Assembly (NCBI RefSeq): GCF_031583065.1
Contig: NZ_CP134053.1
Span: 2,604,001-2,668,000 of the forward strand
Direction: 5' to 3'
Source: Streptomyces sp. CGMCC 4.7035
GTDB lineage: Bacteria; Actinomycetota; Actinomycetes; Streptomycetales; Streptomycetaceae
Length of the DNA stretch: 64,000 nt
A program made the translations under genes and the position numbers. Shown one piece after another: positions 17,652-26,085 of this stretch (position 1 is its first letter; the number at the start of each line of letters is the position of its first letter). The notes under the pieces are model-generated. The model worked only from the letters and a program-made list of their open reading frames with translations. It searched no databases and was not told where the DNA came from.

Positions 17652-17843
17652 CTAACAACCGCTGTTGTGGGCGAGCTTCAGGAAGGCGGTCCAGGTGGAG
17701 GGGGTGACGGTGAGGTGGGGGGCGGTGGGGGTTTTGGAGTCGCGGATGTGGATGGTGGTGGGCTGGACGGCCACTTCGAGGCATGCGCCGCCTTCGTCGC
17801 CGCTGTAGCTCGATTTGAACCACTCAAGTGCGGTGCCGGTCAT
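17652..17843 (-). CDS. DUF397-domain protein
   Basis: A 63-residue protein with the DUF397 pattern: WFKSSYSGDEGGACLEVA near the N-terminus, IHIRDSKTP in the middle and TPSTWTAFL near the end. These proteins are encoded beside XRE/DUF5753 regulators throughout Streptomyces and behave as small partners or anti-regulators in developmental control (for example in the bldB/whiJ group). Its ATG overlaps the stop of the regulator gene by four bases (ATGA), so the two are translationally coupled. Confidence 0.93.
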   Translation of the reverse strand: MTGTALEWFKSSYSGDEGGACLEVAVQPTTIHIRDSKTPTAPHLTVTPSTWTAFLKLAHNSGC

Positions 17844-18664
17844 CGCTCTCCTAGGAGTCGGTCCAGCAGGTCCCTCGTATCCTCGGGGGTGAGGGCCTGC
17901 GACCGCAGCATCGCATACTTCTGGGTGAGGATTGACACCTCGTCCGGGGCGGCGATCAGTTGGCTGCCGCGTTGCGTCTCCGCGTAGGCGAGCCGCTGAT
18001 GTTCGGGTGTCTCCAGCAGGATGAAGGGACCGTTGAGCCCTGCGTGGGTTGTGCGGTCCAACGGCAGGACCTGGAGCATGAGGCCCGGGAGTTCGGAACA
18101 CGCACGTAGATGCCGCAACTGCTCGACCCAGACTTCCTTCCCGCCGATGGGGGCCCGTACCGCCGGCTCCCAGACCATGAAGGAGGCGATCGGTGGGTCC
18201 TTGTGGTGCAGGATCGCCTGGCGCTCGATGCGTTTCGCCACCAACTGCGTGATCTCGTCCTCGCCGTAGACAGGGACACGGCTGCAGAAGACCGCCTCCG
18301 CGTACGCATCTGTCTGCAGCAGGCCAGGTAGCACCTGGTTCTCGTACCACGAGATCGCAATCGCCTCACGCTCGCAGTCCAGGTACTCCTCGGCCCACAA
18401 CGGGACGAGATCCACCTCTGGCATCCTGCTCAACGCAGTCGACAACGCCCCCTTCGTATCGAGAAGTTCGTCGAGCTGCTCGGCAAGATCCGGCTTCAGC
18501 GGCCGTCTGCCCTGCTCGATCGAGGCGATCTGCTGCTCGCCCACCACGAACCGTTCGCCGAGCGATCTCTGCGTATATCCGGCGGCCTCACGGAAGAGGG
18601 CGAGCAGCGCGCCCACCATCTTCATCGCCGAGGCGTTCCTCCGTGACCGTCGAGTCGTGCCCAT
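17840..18664 (-). CDS. XRE-family regulator with DUF5753 (Scr1/WhiJ-like)
   Basis: A 274-residue DNA-binding protein. The N-terminal helix-turn-helix spans LLALFREAAGYTQRSLGERF and GEQQIASIEQGRRPL. The DUF5753 domain follows with EAIAISWYENQVLPGLLQT and LLQTDAYAEAVF, ending with the EDTRDLLDRL helix. ATG 18664 has GGGGGGTGG upstream and is preferred to GTG 18673. It forms a coupled pair with the DUF397 gene. A perfect 10-bp inverted repeat lies 41 bp upstream and may be its operator. Confidence 0.93.
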   Translation of the reverse strand: MGTTRRSRRNASAMKMVGALLALFREAAGYTQRSLGERFVVGEQQIASIEQGRRPLKPDLAEQLDELLDTKGALSTALSRMPEVDLVPLWAEEYLDCEREAIAISWYENQVLPGLLQTDAYAEAVFCSRVPVYGEDEITQLVAKRIERQAILHHKDPPIASFMVWEPAVRAPIGGKEVWVEQLRHLRACSELPGLMLQVLPLDRTTHAGLNGPFILLETPEHQRLAYAETQRGSQLIAAPDEVSILTQKYAMLRSQALTPEDTRDLLDRLLGER

Positions 18665-18985
18665 GCGGTCCACCCCCCACCCGCGTGCATACGTTCACCG
18701 TCGCGCACTCGTGCAATCAGCCCGCACGAGTGCACGCACTGTTTCATGATTGCCACGGAGTGTGACTCCCGCCATGTGAACAGGGAAATCCACGCGGGTG
18801 TCGGCCCGCCGTCCAAGGCTGGGTTGAGTACTGCCCAGATCCGCCGCCGTCGCATCCGCGTGTCGCAGCCGGCCGCGCCACCTGATCGGAAAGCACGACG
18901 AAGTCGCTCGGCGCGGGTGGATCCGAAACTTTCGGTCCCCTCGCGCCATTGGGGCCGAGGCAGCCGCGATCTTAGGCTCGGGTGC
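18665..18985. other. Divergent intergenic region of XRE and ThuA genes
   Basis: This 321-bp stretch holds the promoters of the two divergent genes. Besides the palindrome at 18705-18733 I see no coding frame of convincing composition. Frames running into it from the ThuA side lack ribosome sites. Confidence 0.5.
18705..18733. promoter_or_regulatory. Candidate operator of the XRE/DUF397 pair
   Basis: GCACTCGTGC (18705-18714) and GCACGAGTGC (18724-18733) form a perfect 10-bp inverted repeat with a 9-bp spacer, starting 41 bp upstream of the XRE start codon. A further GTGCACGCAC follows. Confidence 0.6.
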
Positions 18986-19642
18986 ATGACCTTCCGTGTC
19001 CTCGTCTACACCCGCACCACCGGCTACAGGCACGACTCCATACCGGACGCCGTCGCCGCCGTACGCGCCCTCGGCGCCGCGCACGGCTTCGAGACCGACG
19101 CGACGGAGGACCCCGGCGTCTTCGAGTCGCCCCTCGACGCGTACGCCGCGGTGGTCTTCCTCTCCACCAGCGGCGAGGTTCTGACCCCCCAGGGCCGCAC
19201 CCGGCTGATGGAGTACATGCAGGCCGGTGGCGGTTTCGTCGGCGTGCACGCGGCCACCTGCACCGAGTACGACTGGCCCTACTACGGCGAACTGCTGGGG
19301 GCCCGGTTCGTGCGGCACCCCGCGTACCAGCCGGGCAAGGCGGTCGTCGAGGACCGTGGTCATCCGGCGACCCGGCACCTGCCCGCCGTCTGGGAGTTCA
19401 CGGACGAGTGGTACGACTTCCAGGCCAGTCCGCGCGGGGCGGTGCGCGTGCTCGCCTCCGCGGACGAATCCTCGTACGAGGGCGGCGGGATGGGCGACGA
19501 CCACCCGCTGGTGTGGTGCCGCGAGCAGGGTGCGGGCCGGGTCTTCTACACGGCGCTCGGACACGCCTCCGAGGCGTACGAGGACCCGGACTTCCGCGCC
19601 CATCTCCTCGGCGGCATCCGCTGGGCGGCTCAGGTGGCCTAG
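18986..19642 (+). CDS. ThuA-domain protein
   Basis: A 218-residue cytoplasmic protein with the ThuA (glutamine amidotransferase-like) fold: FRVLVYTRTTGYRHDSIPDA at the start, a GGGFVGVHAATCTEYDWPYY segment in the middle, and GRVFYTALGH near the end. Homologues act in disaccharide or trehalose-related catabolism. The nucleophile-elbow Cys of amidotransferases is not clearly placed. The gene converges on the LacI-type regulator with a four-base overlap of stop codons. Confidence 0.9.
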   Translation: MTFRVLVYTRTTGYRHDSIPDAVAAVRALGAAHGFETDATEDPGVFESPLDAYAAVVFLSTSGEVLTPQGRTRLMEYMQAGGGFVGVHAATCTEYDWPYYGELLGARFVRHPAYQPGKAVVEDRGHPATRHLPAVWEFTDEWYDFQASPRGAVRVLASADESSYEGGGMGDDHPLVWCREQGAGRVFYTALGHASEAYEDPDFRAHLLGGIRWAAQVA

Positions 19643-20691
19643 GGACTGTCAGACAGGCCCTGGCGCGGCGGCGCCGTGCTCGCCCGTTCCACCAGGCGCG
19701 TCGACAGCTCGGTCCGGGTGCCCTCCGGCCGTGCGCCCGCCATCATGCGCACCAGCAGGCGCAGCGCTGTCGCCGCCATCTCCGACAGCGGCTGCCGTAC
19801 GGTCGTCAGCGGCGGAGCGGCCCAGCGTGCCTCCGGCAGATCGTCGAACCCGACGACGCTCATGTCGTCCGGCACACGCAGCCCCCGTTCCGCGAGTGCC
19901 GCGTACACCCCCAGGGCCATCCAGTCCGAGCAGACGAAGACGGCGGTCGGCGGCTCGGGCAGGTCGAGCAGTTGCAGCATGCGGTGGTGCGCGGTGGTCT
20001 CGTCGAAGTTGCCGTGGCGCACGTATTCGGGGCGGTGACGGATCCCGGCCGCCGACAGTGCCGATCGGTAGCCGGCGAGCCGTGCGCCGCTGCACTGCTT
20101 GCGCCGGTAGCCGCCGACGACCGCGATCCGCTCGTGGCCGAGGGCGAGCAGGTGCTCGGTGGCGGCGACCCCGCCCTGCCAGTTGGCCGCGCCCACCGAC
20201 ACCACGCCCGGCGGCGGCTCCAGGACCGGATCGATGAGGACGTACGGGACGCGGTGCTGCTCCAGCCACGCGTACTGGGACGGGGTCAGCTCGGCCAGGT
20301 TGAACAGGACGCCCGCCGAGCCGCGCGCCGACAGCTTGTCGAGCCAACCGCGCTCCGGGCGCCCGCCACGGGTGCGGGTCAGGCCCGCCGAGACCACCAC
20401 CTCCAGGCCCGCGTCGTGCGCGGCCTCCTCCACGCCGTGGAGGATCGCGCCGGACCAGGAGCTCTCCAGCGAGTGGACGACCAGGTCGATCAGGGCGGGC
20501 GGCTTGTTCGCCTCGAAGCGGGGTCTTCTGACGTAACCGAGCCGGTCCAGGGCCTCGGTGACGCGGCGTCTGGTCTCGGGTGCCACGTCCTCACGGCCGT
20601 TGACGACCTTGGACGCCGTCGGCACGGAGACGCCGGCCTCACGTGCGACGACCGCGAGGGTCGGTCCGGCCGCGCCTGCGGTACGCACCAT
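19639..20691 (-). CDS. LacI-family transcriptional regulator
   Basis: A 350-residue repressor. The N-terminal HTH is LAVVAREAGVSVPTASKVVN with the hinge helix TRRRVTEALDRLGYVRRP. The periplasmic-binding-like effector domain includes GVLFNLAEL, HLLALGHERIAVVGG and the dimerisation segment VFVCSDWMALGVYAALAERG. ATG 20691 was chosen. A LacI-type operator (GAAAGCGCTTGCC on the minus strand) lies about 61 bp upstream, so autoregulation and control of the divergent esterase gene are plausible. Confidence 0.93.
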   Translation of the reverse strand: MVRTAGAAGPTLAVVAREAGVSVPTASKVVNGREDVAPETRRRVTEALDRLGYVRRPRFEANKPPALIDLVVHSLESSWSGAILHGVEEAAHDAGLEVVVSAGLTRTRGGRPERGWLDKLSARGSAGVLFNLAELTPSQYAWLEQHRVPYVLIDPVLEPPPGVVSVGAANWQGGVAATEHLLALGHERIAVVGGYRRKQCSGARLAGYRSALSAAGIRHRPEYVRHGNFDETTAHHRMLQLLDLPEPPTAVFVCSDWMALGVYAALAERGLRVPDDMSVVGFDDLPEARWAAPPLTTVRQPLSEMAATALRLLVRMMAGARPEGTRTELSTRLVERASTAPPRQGLSDSP

Positions 20692-20751
20692 GGGCCCACC
20701 TCTCCGGCCCCGTCCCGAGGGCCTCGAACGTTCTCGAACGGCGACCTGTTG

Positions 20752-20764
20752 GCAAGCGCTTTCT
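20752..20764 (-). promoter_or_regulatory. LacI-type operator
   Basis: The minus strand reads GAAAGCGCTTGCC with the central AGCGCT palindrome typical of sites bound by LacI/CcpA-family hinge helices. It lies in the divergent region between the LacI-type gene and the carboxylesterase gene. Confidence 0.6.
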
Positions 20765-20971
20765 ACCTTAAGGCCGGGACGAGTTGACGTGGAAGACGGA
20801 GCATTCGGTGGCCCGCGTCGGCCGCGTCGGCGGCCCGCGTCGGTTGGCCGCATCGGTGGGCCGTGCGGCGGGACACGCGGACCCGCCCGTCCCGGCCGCA
20901 CCGTGCCCCGGGCCCGGGTAGTGATGTGATGCCGTCAGGCGGGCAGTCCCCAGCGATGAGGAGAAGGCCGG

Positions 20972-22597
20972 ATGGACCGTGCGGACGAGGCGACAGCGAA
21001 CCCCCCGACCCCGTCGGACCCGGTGGTCCGCACTCCCTGCGGAGCCGTGCGTGGCCGATACGAGAAGGGGGTCGCCGTCTTCCGGGGCATCCCCTTCGCC
21101 GCCCCGCCGTACGGCCCGCACCGCTTTCGCCCGCCCGTCCCGCCCGAACCCTGGGACGGAGTGCGGGACGCGGGCGCGTTCGGGCCGACACCGCCGAAAC
21201 CGCCCTACTCGGACGCGTTCGGCCGCTACCTCTCCGACCCGGTGGTCGCCGGTGACGACTGCCTCAACCTGAACGTGTGGACACCGGAACCCGGCCCCGG
21301 CGCCCGGCTCCCGGTCATGGTGTGGGTGCACGGCGGCGCCCTGACCCGCGGCTCGTCGGCGGTCCCCGTCTACGACGGCACGGCGTTCGCCCGCGACGGC
21401 GTGGTGCTTGTCTCCTTCAACTACCGCCTGGGGGTGGAGGGTTACGGCCTCTTCCCGGACGCTCCACCCAACTCCGGGCTGCGAGACCAGCTGGCGGCGC
21501 TGGAGTGGGTGCACGAGGCGATCACCGAGTTCGGCGGCGACCCGGACCGCGTCACGGTCTTCGGCGAGTCCGCGGGCGCGATCAGCATCGGCGCGCTGCT
21601 GGCCAGTCCCCGCACCCGGGGGCTGTTCCGGCAGGCGGTGCTGCAGAGCGGGCCGCCCGAGTCGACGGAACGGGAGAAGGTACGGCGCCTGGTGCGGCGC
21701 ATGGCCACCAAGCTGAAGGTGCCGGCGACGGCGGCCGCGTTCGCCGAGGTGGACCGGGCGCTGCTGGCCGAGACCCAGGCGGAGGTGGGCCGCCGGGCCA
21801 CCCCGATCCTGGGCGGCCCCGCGTTCGGGATCGTGGTCGACGGCGACCTGGTGCCCCGGGACCCTCTGGAGGCACTGCTCGACGGCGCCGCCGGTGACAT
21901 CCCCCTGCTCATGGGCTGGACCAGCGAGGAACATCGCCTCTGGCTCGTGCCCACCGGGCTGACCGAGCGCATCGACAGGCTGGGCGCGGTCGCGCTGGCC
22001 GGTGCGATGGCCCGCTGCCACTGCGGCCCCGACGTCCCCCTCGGCTACCGCATCGCCCACCCGGACGCGCCCGCCTCCGACCTGGTGGGCCAGATGGTGA
22101 CGGACTACCTGCTCCGCTATCCGCTGCATCGCCTGGCCGACTCCCGTACGGAGCGGACGCCCACGTATGTCTACGAGTTCGCCTGGCGCTCACTCCTCCC
22201 CGGCCTCGGCGCCTGCCACGCCCTGGAGCTGGGCTTCGTCTTCGACAGCGCGGAGGTGCCGGAAGCGGCGAAACTGGCCGGCCCCGGCGCGCCCCGCGAA
22301 CTCGCCCACGAGATGCACGGGGCATGGGTGCGTTTCGCGGTGGACGGCGACCCGGGCTGGCCCGCGTGGGACGCCACGCACCCGGTACGGATCTTCGGCG
22401 GCGACGGGGACCCGGTGGTACACGGCCCCCGCGACACCGCGATGGCGCTGTGGGAGACGGCGTCCACCCCGCTGGAGCCCGCGACACCGCCAACCGGCAC
22501 CGGTTCGCTGCTGCGGGGCGCGGTGCCGCTGTCGACGGTGCGGCGGTTGCGGCGGGCGGGGGGAGTGGGGCGGCGGGACGAGGACCCTTTGGGGTGA
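20972..22597 (+). CDS. Type-B carboxylesterase
   Basis: A 541-residue alpha/beta hydrolase. The oxyanion hole is VHGGAL (119-124), the nucleophile is Ser200 in GESAG, and DDCLNLNVW (95-103) is the type-B family signature. The C-terminal third holds ACHALELGFVF, which supplies the catalytic His region. No signal peptide is seen, so it is cytoplasmic. ATG 20972 has GAGGAGAAGG upstream. It is divergent from the LacI-type regulator, which probably controls it. Substrates of this family range from aryl esters to carbamates. Confidence 0.92.
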   Translation: MDRADEATANPPTPSDPVVRTPCGAVRGRYEKGVAVFRGIPFAAPPYGPHRFRPPVPPEPWDGVRDAGAFGPTPPKPPYSDAFGRYLSDPVVAGDDCLNLNVWTPEPGPGARLPVMVWVHGGALTRGSSAVPVYDGTAFARDGVVLVSFNYRLGVEGYGLFPDAPPNSGLRDQLAALEWVHEAITEFGGDPDRVTVFGESAGAISIGALLASPRTRGLFRQAVLQSGPPESTEREKVRRLVRRMATKLKVPATAAAFAEVDRALLAETQAEVGRRATPILGGPAFGIVVDGDLVPRDPLEALLDGAAGDIPLLMGWTSEEHRLWLVPTGLTERIDRLGAVALAGAMARCHCGPDVPLGYRIAHPDAPASDLVGQMVTDYLLRYPLHRLADSRTERTPTYVYEFAWRSLLPGLGACHALELGFVFDSAEVPEAAKLAGPGAPRELAHEMHGAWVRFAVDGDPGWPAWDATHPVRIFGGDGDPVVHGPRDTAMALWETASTPLEPATPPTGTGSLLRGAVPLSTVRRLRRAGGVGRRDEDPLG

Positions 22598-22657
22598 CGG
22601 GGTGTCCGGTGCGACCGGCCGCGGTGTTCTGGCCGAGGACGCCGTCGGCAGGACTGC

Positions 22658-23596
22658 TCAGGCCGAGGACGCCGCCGACCCCAGCACCCCCGCGATCGAA
22701 GCGATCGCTTCCGGCCCCACCCGGCAGCACCCCCCGATCAGCCGTGCCCCGGTGTCGCGCCAGCGGGTGACCTGGGCCGCGGTGAACGTGGAGCGGCCGT
22801 CCCAGGCGCGGGCCTCGGCGTCCCAGCTCTCGCCGCTGTTCGGGTAGACCACCACCGGCTTGCCCGTCACGCGCGCGGCCGTCTCGACCGCGCCGTCCAC
22901 GTCCTCGGGGGCACAGCAGTTGACGCCCACCGCGATCACCTCGTCCGCTTCGGCGGCCAGGGCGAACGCCTCCTCCAGCGGCTGGCCGGCGCGCGTACGG
23001 TCGCCGGCGACGGTGTACGACAGCCACGCGGGGACACCGAGCCCGCGTATCGCCCGCAGCAGGGCCGCGGCCTCGTCCGTGTCCGGGATCGTCTCCATGG
23101 CCAGCACGTCGGGGCCCGCGGCGGCCAGCGCCTGAAGGCGCGGGCGGTGGAAGGCCTCCAGCTCGGCGACGGTGAGGCCGTAGCGGCCCCGGTACTCGGA
23201 GCCGTCGGCGAGCATCGCGCCGTACGGGCCGACGGACGCCGCCACCCACAGCGGTCGCGTGACGCCCTTGGCATGTGCCTGTTCCGCCGCCTCGCGGGCC
23301 AGCCCGACGCTCAGGGCGAGGAGCCCGGCCGCCCGCTCGCGGTCGATGCCGCGCTTCGCGAAGCCCTCGAACGTGGCCTGGTAGCTGGACGTGATCGCCA
23401 CGTCCGCGCCCGCCTCGAAGTACGCGAGGTGCGCCTCGGTGATCGCCTCCGGCCGCTCCGCGAGCAGCCGCGCCGACCACAGTTCGTCGCTCAGGTCGTG
23501 CCCGGCCGATTCCAGCTGGTTCGACATGCCGCCGTCCAGGACGACGGTCGTGGCGGCCAGGGCCTCGGCGAGGACGGGAGTGGTGTTGCTGGTCAT
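22658..23596 (-). CDS. mmuM: Homocysteine S-methyltransferase
   Basis: A 312-residue zinc-dependent methyltransferase making methionine from homocysteine with S-methylmethionine or S-adenosylmethionine as donor. The barrel starts LDGGMSNQLE; the zinc ligands are the Cys in GVNCC (about 225) and the Cys pair in GGCCRV (290-291). TSSYQATFEGF and METIPD are family landmarks. It is divergent from an amino-acid permease, a pairing like E. coli mmuP-mmuM, which suggests coupled uptake and use of S-methylmethionine. The shared control region carries a 13-bp tandem repeat. Confidence 0.93.
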   Translation of the reverse strand: MTSNTTPVLAEALAATTVVLDGGMSNQLESAGHDLSDELWSARLLAERPEAITEAHLAYFEAGADVAITSSYQATFEGFAKRGIDRERAAGLLALSVGLAREAAEQAHAKGVTRPLWVAASVGPYGAMLADGSEYRGRYGLTVAELEAFHRPRLQALAAAGPDVLAMETIPDTDEAAALLRAIRGLGVPAWLSYTVAGDRTRAGQPLEEAFALAAEADEVIAVGVNCCAPEDVDGAVETAARVTGKPVVVYPNSGESWDAEARAWDGRSTFTAAQVTRWRDTGARLIGGCCRVGPEAIASIAGVLGSAASSA

Positions 23597-23674
23597 GTCA
23601 TGACGCTAGTCGAAGGGCGGGGGGATGCCCGTGGGCGTCCAGTACGTGGGCAGGCGCCGGGGAGCAGTCGACGA

Positions 23675-23765
23675 GCGTTCGCGCCGAGCGGTGGTGTCGA
23701 GCGTGGGTGTCGAGCGTTGGTGTCGAGCGTTCGTGCCGAACGTTGGTGTCGAGCGTTTGTGTCCA
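23675..23765. repeat. 13-bp tandem repeat, seven copies, in the mmuM/permease control region
   Basis: Copies begin every 13 bp from 23675 to 23753. The consensus is GCGTTGGTGTCGA; copy 4 (23714) matches exactly and the others differ at one to three positions. The array starts 79 bp upstream of the mmuM start codon. It contains no stops in some frames and is read through by spurious short frames. Confidence 0.9.
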
Positions 23766-23893
23766 GTAAGTGAACAGATCGCCCAGCATGTGGGATGCCG
23801 GGGTACGATCCCTGCCTCCCCGCCCCCACCTCCCCGCCCCTTCGTATGCGTACGTCGCCGCTCGGCGCGTCCCTCCCCGAACCCGGAAGCGTC

Positions 23894-25288
23894 ATGACTG
23901 CCACCAGCACCACCGAGGCCACCGAGCCCGAGCCGGCCACGGCCGCGCCCGGCCGCCGCCGCACCTTCGGACTCGCCGCCGCCACCGCCCTGGTCATGGG
24001 CAACATCATCGGCGGTGGCATCTTCGCCCTGCCCGCCACCGTCGCCCCGTACGGCACGGTCAGCCTGCTCGCGTTCGTCGTGCTGTCCGTCGCCGCGGTG
24101 CTGCTGGCCCTGCTCTTCGGCAGGCTCGCGCGGCGCAGCCCGGTCACCGGCGGCCTGTACGTGTACCCGCGCGACGCGTTCGGCGAATTCGCGGGCTTCC
24201 TGTCGGCCTGGTCGTACTGGACGATGTGCTGGGTCAGCATCGCCGCGCTCGCCGTCGCGGTCGTCGGGTACGTCGACGTACTGATACCCCTGCACGGCAA
24301 CCACGCCCTCGAAGCCGTCGTGGCCCTCGCCGCGCTCTGGCTGCCGGCCGTCGCGAACTTCGTGGGCACCCGCTGGGTCGGCGCGGTACAGGTGGTGTCG
24401 ACGGTCCTGAAGTTCGTTCCGCTGCTCGTGGTCGCCACCGTGGGCCTGTTCTTCATCGACACCGACAACTTCGGGCCGTTCAACGCCTCGGGCCAGAGCG
24501 TGACCGGCGCGGTCGCCGCCTCCGCCGCGCTCCTCCTCTACAGCTTCCTCGGCGTCGAGTCCGCCGCGATGAGTGCCGGCGAGGTCCGCGACCCCGAGCG
24601 CACGGTGGGCCGCGCCAGCGTGCTGGGCACCCTCGGCTCCGCCCTCGTCTACCTCCTCGGCACGGTCGCCGTCTTCGGCCTGGTCCCGCACGACAGGCTC
24701 ACCAAATCGGGCGCGCCCTTCGCCGACGCCGTGGACGTGATCACCGGCGGCCACTGGGGCGGCACCGCGATCGCCCTGGTGGCCGTCGCCTCGATCACCG
24801 GCTGCCTCAACGGCTGGATCCTGCTGGCCGCGCAGATGCCGTACGCCGCCGCCCGCGACGGACTCTTCCCGACGCCGTTCGCCCGCGTCGGCAAGGGCGG
24901 CGTGCCCGGCTTCGGCGTCTGGGCCTGCGCGGTCCTCGGCACGCTGCTGATCGCCCTGAACTACACCGCGGGCCCGGACACCACCTTCCGCGTCCTCGTC
25001 CTGATCACCACGTTCACCGGCTGCGTCCCGTATCTGCTGTCGGCGGCGGCCCAGCTGTACTGGCTGGCGCGGGGCACCCGGGAGCGCGTCCGCCCGGCCG
25101 GCCTGGTGCGCGACCTGATCGTCGCGGCCCTGTCCTTCGCGTTCTCCTTCTGGCTGATCGCGGGTGCGGGCTACGCGGCGGTCTACCAGGGCGTGCTGTT
25201 CCTCTTCGCGGGCATCCCGGTGTACGTGTGGCTGCGCGGACGGCGCGAGAACCCGAGCGAGCGGCGCGAGAACCACACGCCCGCATGA
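23894..25288 (+). CDS. APC-superfamily amino-acid permease
   Basis: A 464-residue cytoplasmic-membrane transporter with about 12 transmembrane helices. TM1 has the substrate-binding GNIIGGGIFALP signature and TM6 contains the unwound segment SFLGVESAAMSAGEV. The short hydrophilic N-terminus starts at ATG 23894 (GGAAGCG upstream); an earlier start at 23795 would add a Pro-rich, poorly supported extension. Family members include arginine/ornithine and S-methylmethionine carriers. The divergent mmuM gene makes a sulfur amino acid an attractive substrate, by inference only. Confidence 0.92.
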   Translation: MTATSTTEATEPEPATAAPGRRRTFGLAAATALVMGNIIGGGIFALPATVAPYGTVSLLAFVVLSVAAVLLALLFGRLARRSPVTGGLYVYPRDAFGEFAGFLSAWSYWTMCWVSIAALAVAVVGYVDVLIPLHGNHALEAVVALAALWLPAVANFVGTRWVGAVQVVSTVLKFVPLLVVATVGLFFIDTDNFGPFNASGQSVTGAVAASAALLLYSFLGVESAAMSAGEVRDPERTVGRASVLGTLGSALVYLLGTVAVFGLVPHDRLTKSGAPFADAVDVITGGHWGGTAIALVAVASITGCLNGWILLAAQMPYAAARDGLFPTPFARVGKGGVPGFGVWACAVLGTLLIALNYTAGPDTTFRVLVLITTFTGCVPYLLSAAAQLYWLARGTRERVRPAGLVRDLIVAALSFAFSFWLIAGAGYAAVYQGVLFLFAGIPVYVWLRGRRENPSERRENHTPA

Positions 25289-25395
25289 CCCCGCCCGAAT
25301 CCGGCTGGTCATGACGGAGGCGGCCACGTGCCCGGATCCCTTCGCGGTGCGACCGGATGTCACAGCCCCGCCACCGACTCGCTGGCTGCTCCCGT

Positions 25396-26085
25396 CTACG
25401 GCTCCGTCGCCGGGGCGCCCGCGCCCGGGGTGATCAGTCCCGTCTCGTAGGCCACGACGACGGCCTGGGCGCGGTCGCGCAGGCGGAGCTTGGCCAGGAT
25501 CCGGGCCACGTGGGTTTTCACGGTGGCCTCGCTCAAGCGGAAACGTGCGGCGAGTTCGGCGTTGCTCAGGCCGCTGCCGAGCGAACGGAGGACTTCGAGC
25601 TCGCGGGGGGTGAGCACCGACAGGTCCCGGTGCAGGGCGACAGCCTGGGTGTCGCCGGCGACGAAGCGTTCGACGAGACGTCGGGTGATGGCCGGAGCGA
25701 GCAGCGCGTCACCGGTGCGGGCAAGGCGGACGGCGGCGACCAGGTGCTCGGGGGTGACGTCTTTGAGGAGGAAGCCGCTCGCGCCCGCGGTCAGTGCGGC
25801 GTACACGTAGCGGTCGAGGTCGAAGGTGGTCAGTATGACGATGCGGGGTGGATCGGGCATGGCGCCGGAGAGGATGCGCCGCGTGGCTTCCAGACCGTCG
25901 GTCCCGGGCATCCGGATGTCCATCAGGACCAGGTCGGGGCGGGTGCGGTGGACCGCGTCGATCACCTCGTCCCCGTCGGCGGCTTCGGCGACGACGTCGA
26001 TACCGTCTGCCGCCAGGATCAGGCTGAAGCCGGTGCGGACCAGCGCCTGATCGTCGGCGATCACCACGCGCGGCGGCTCGCTCAC
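25396..26085 (-). CDS. NarL/LuxR-family response regulator
   Basis: A 229-residue two-component regulator. The receiver domain has the acidic pair Asp11-Asp12, the phosphoacceptor Asp56 (LVLMDIRMPG) and the conserved Lys in GFLLKDVTPE. The C-terminal LuxR-type HTH is LTPRELEVLRSLGSGLSNAE followed by SEATVKTHVARILAKL. Its ATG overlaps the stop of the kinase gene by four bases. The kinase and regulator face a divergent ABC exporter, the arrangement seen in systems that sense envelope-active compounds. Confidence 0.95.
   Translation of the reverse strand: MSEPPRVVIADDQALVRTGFSLILAADGIDVVAEAADGDEVIDAVHRTRPDLVLMDIRMPGTDGLEATRRILSGAMPDPPRIVILTTFDLDRYVYAALTAGASGFLLKDVTPEHLVAAVRLARTGDALLAPAITRRLVERFVAGDTQAVALHRDLSVLTPRELEVLRSLGSGLSNAELAARFRLSEATVKTHVARILAKLRLRDRAQAVVVAYETGLITPGAGAPATEP

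Noticed and set aside
20741..20764. LexA or SOS box near the LacI gene (CGAACGTTCTCGAACG)
   Set aside because: Spacing does not match the actinobacterial LexA consensus; the adjacent GAAAGCGCTTGCC LacI-type site is better supported.
23795..23893. Longer N-terminus of the amino-acid permease
   Set aside because: The Pro-rich extension before ATG 23894 is not conserved in type and ATG 23894 has its own ribosome site.
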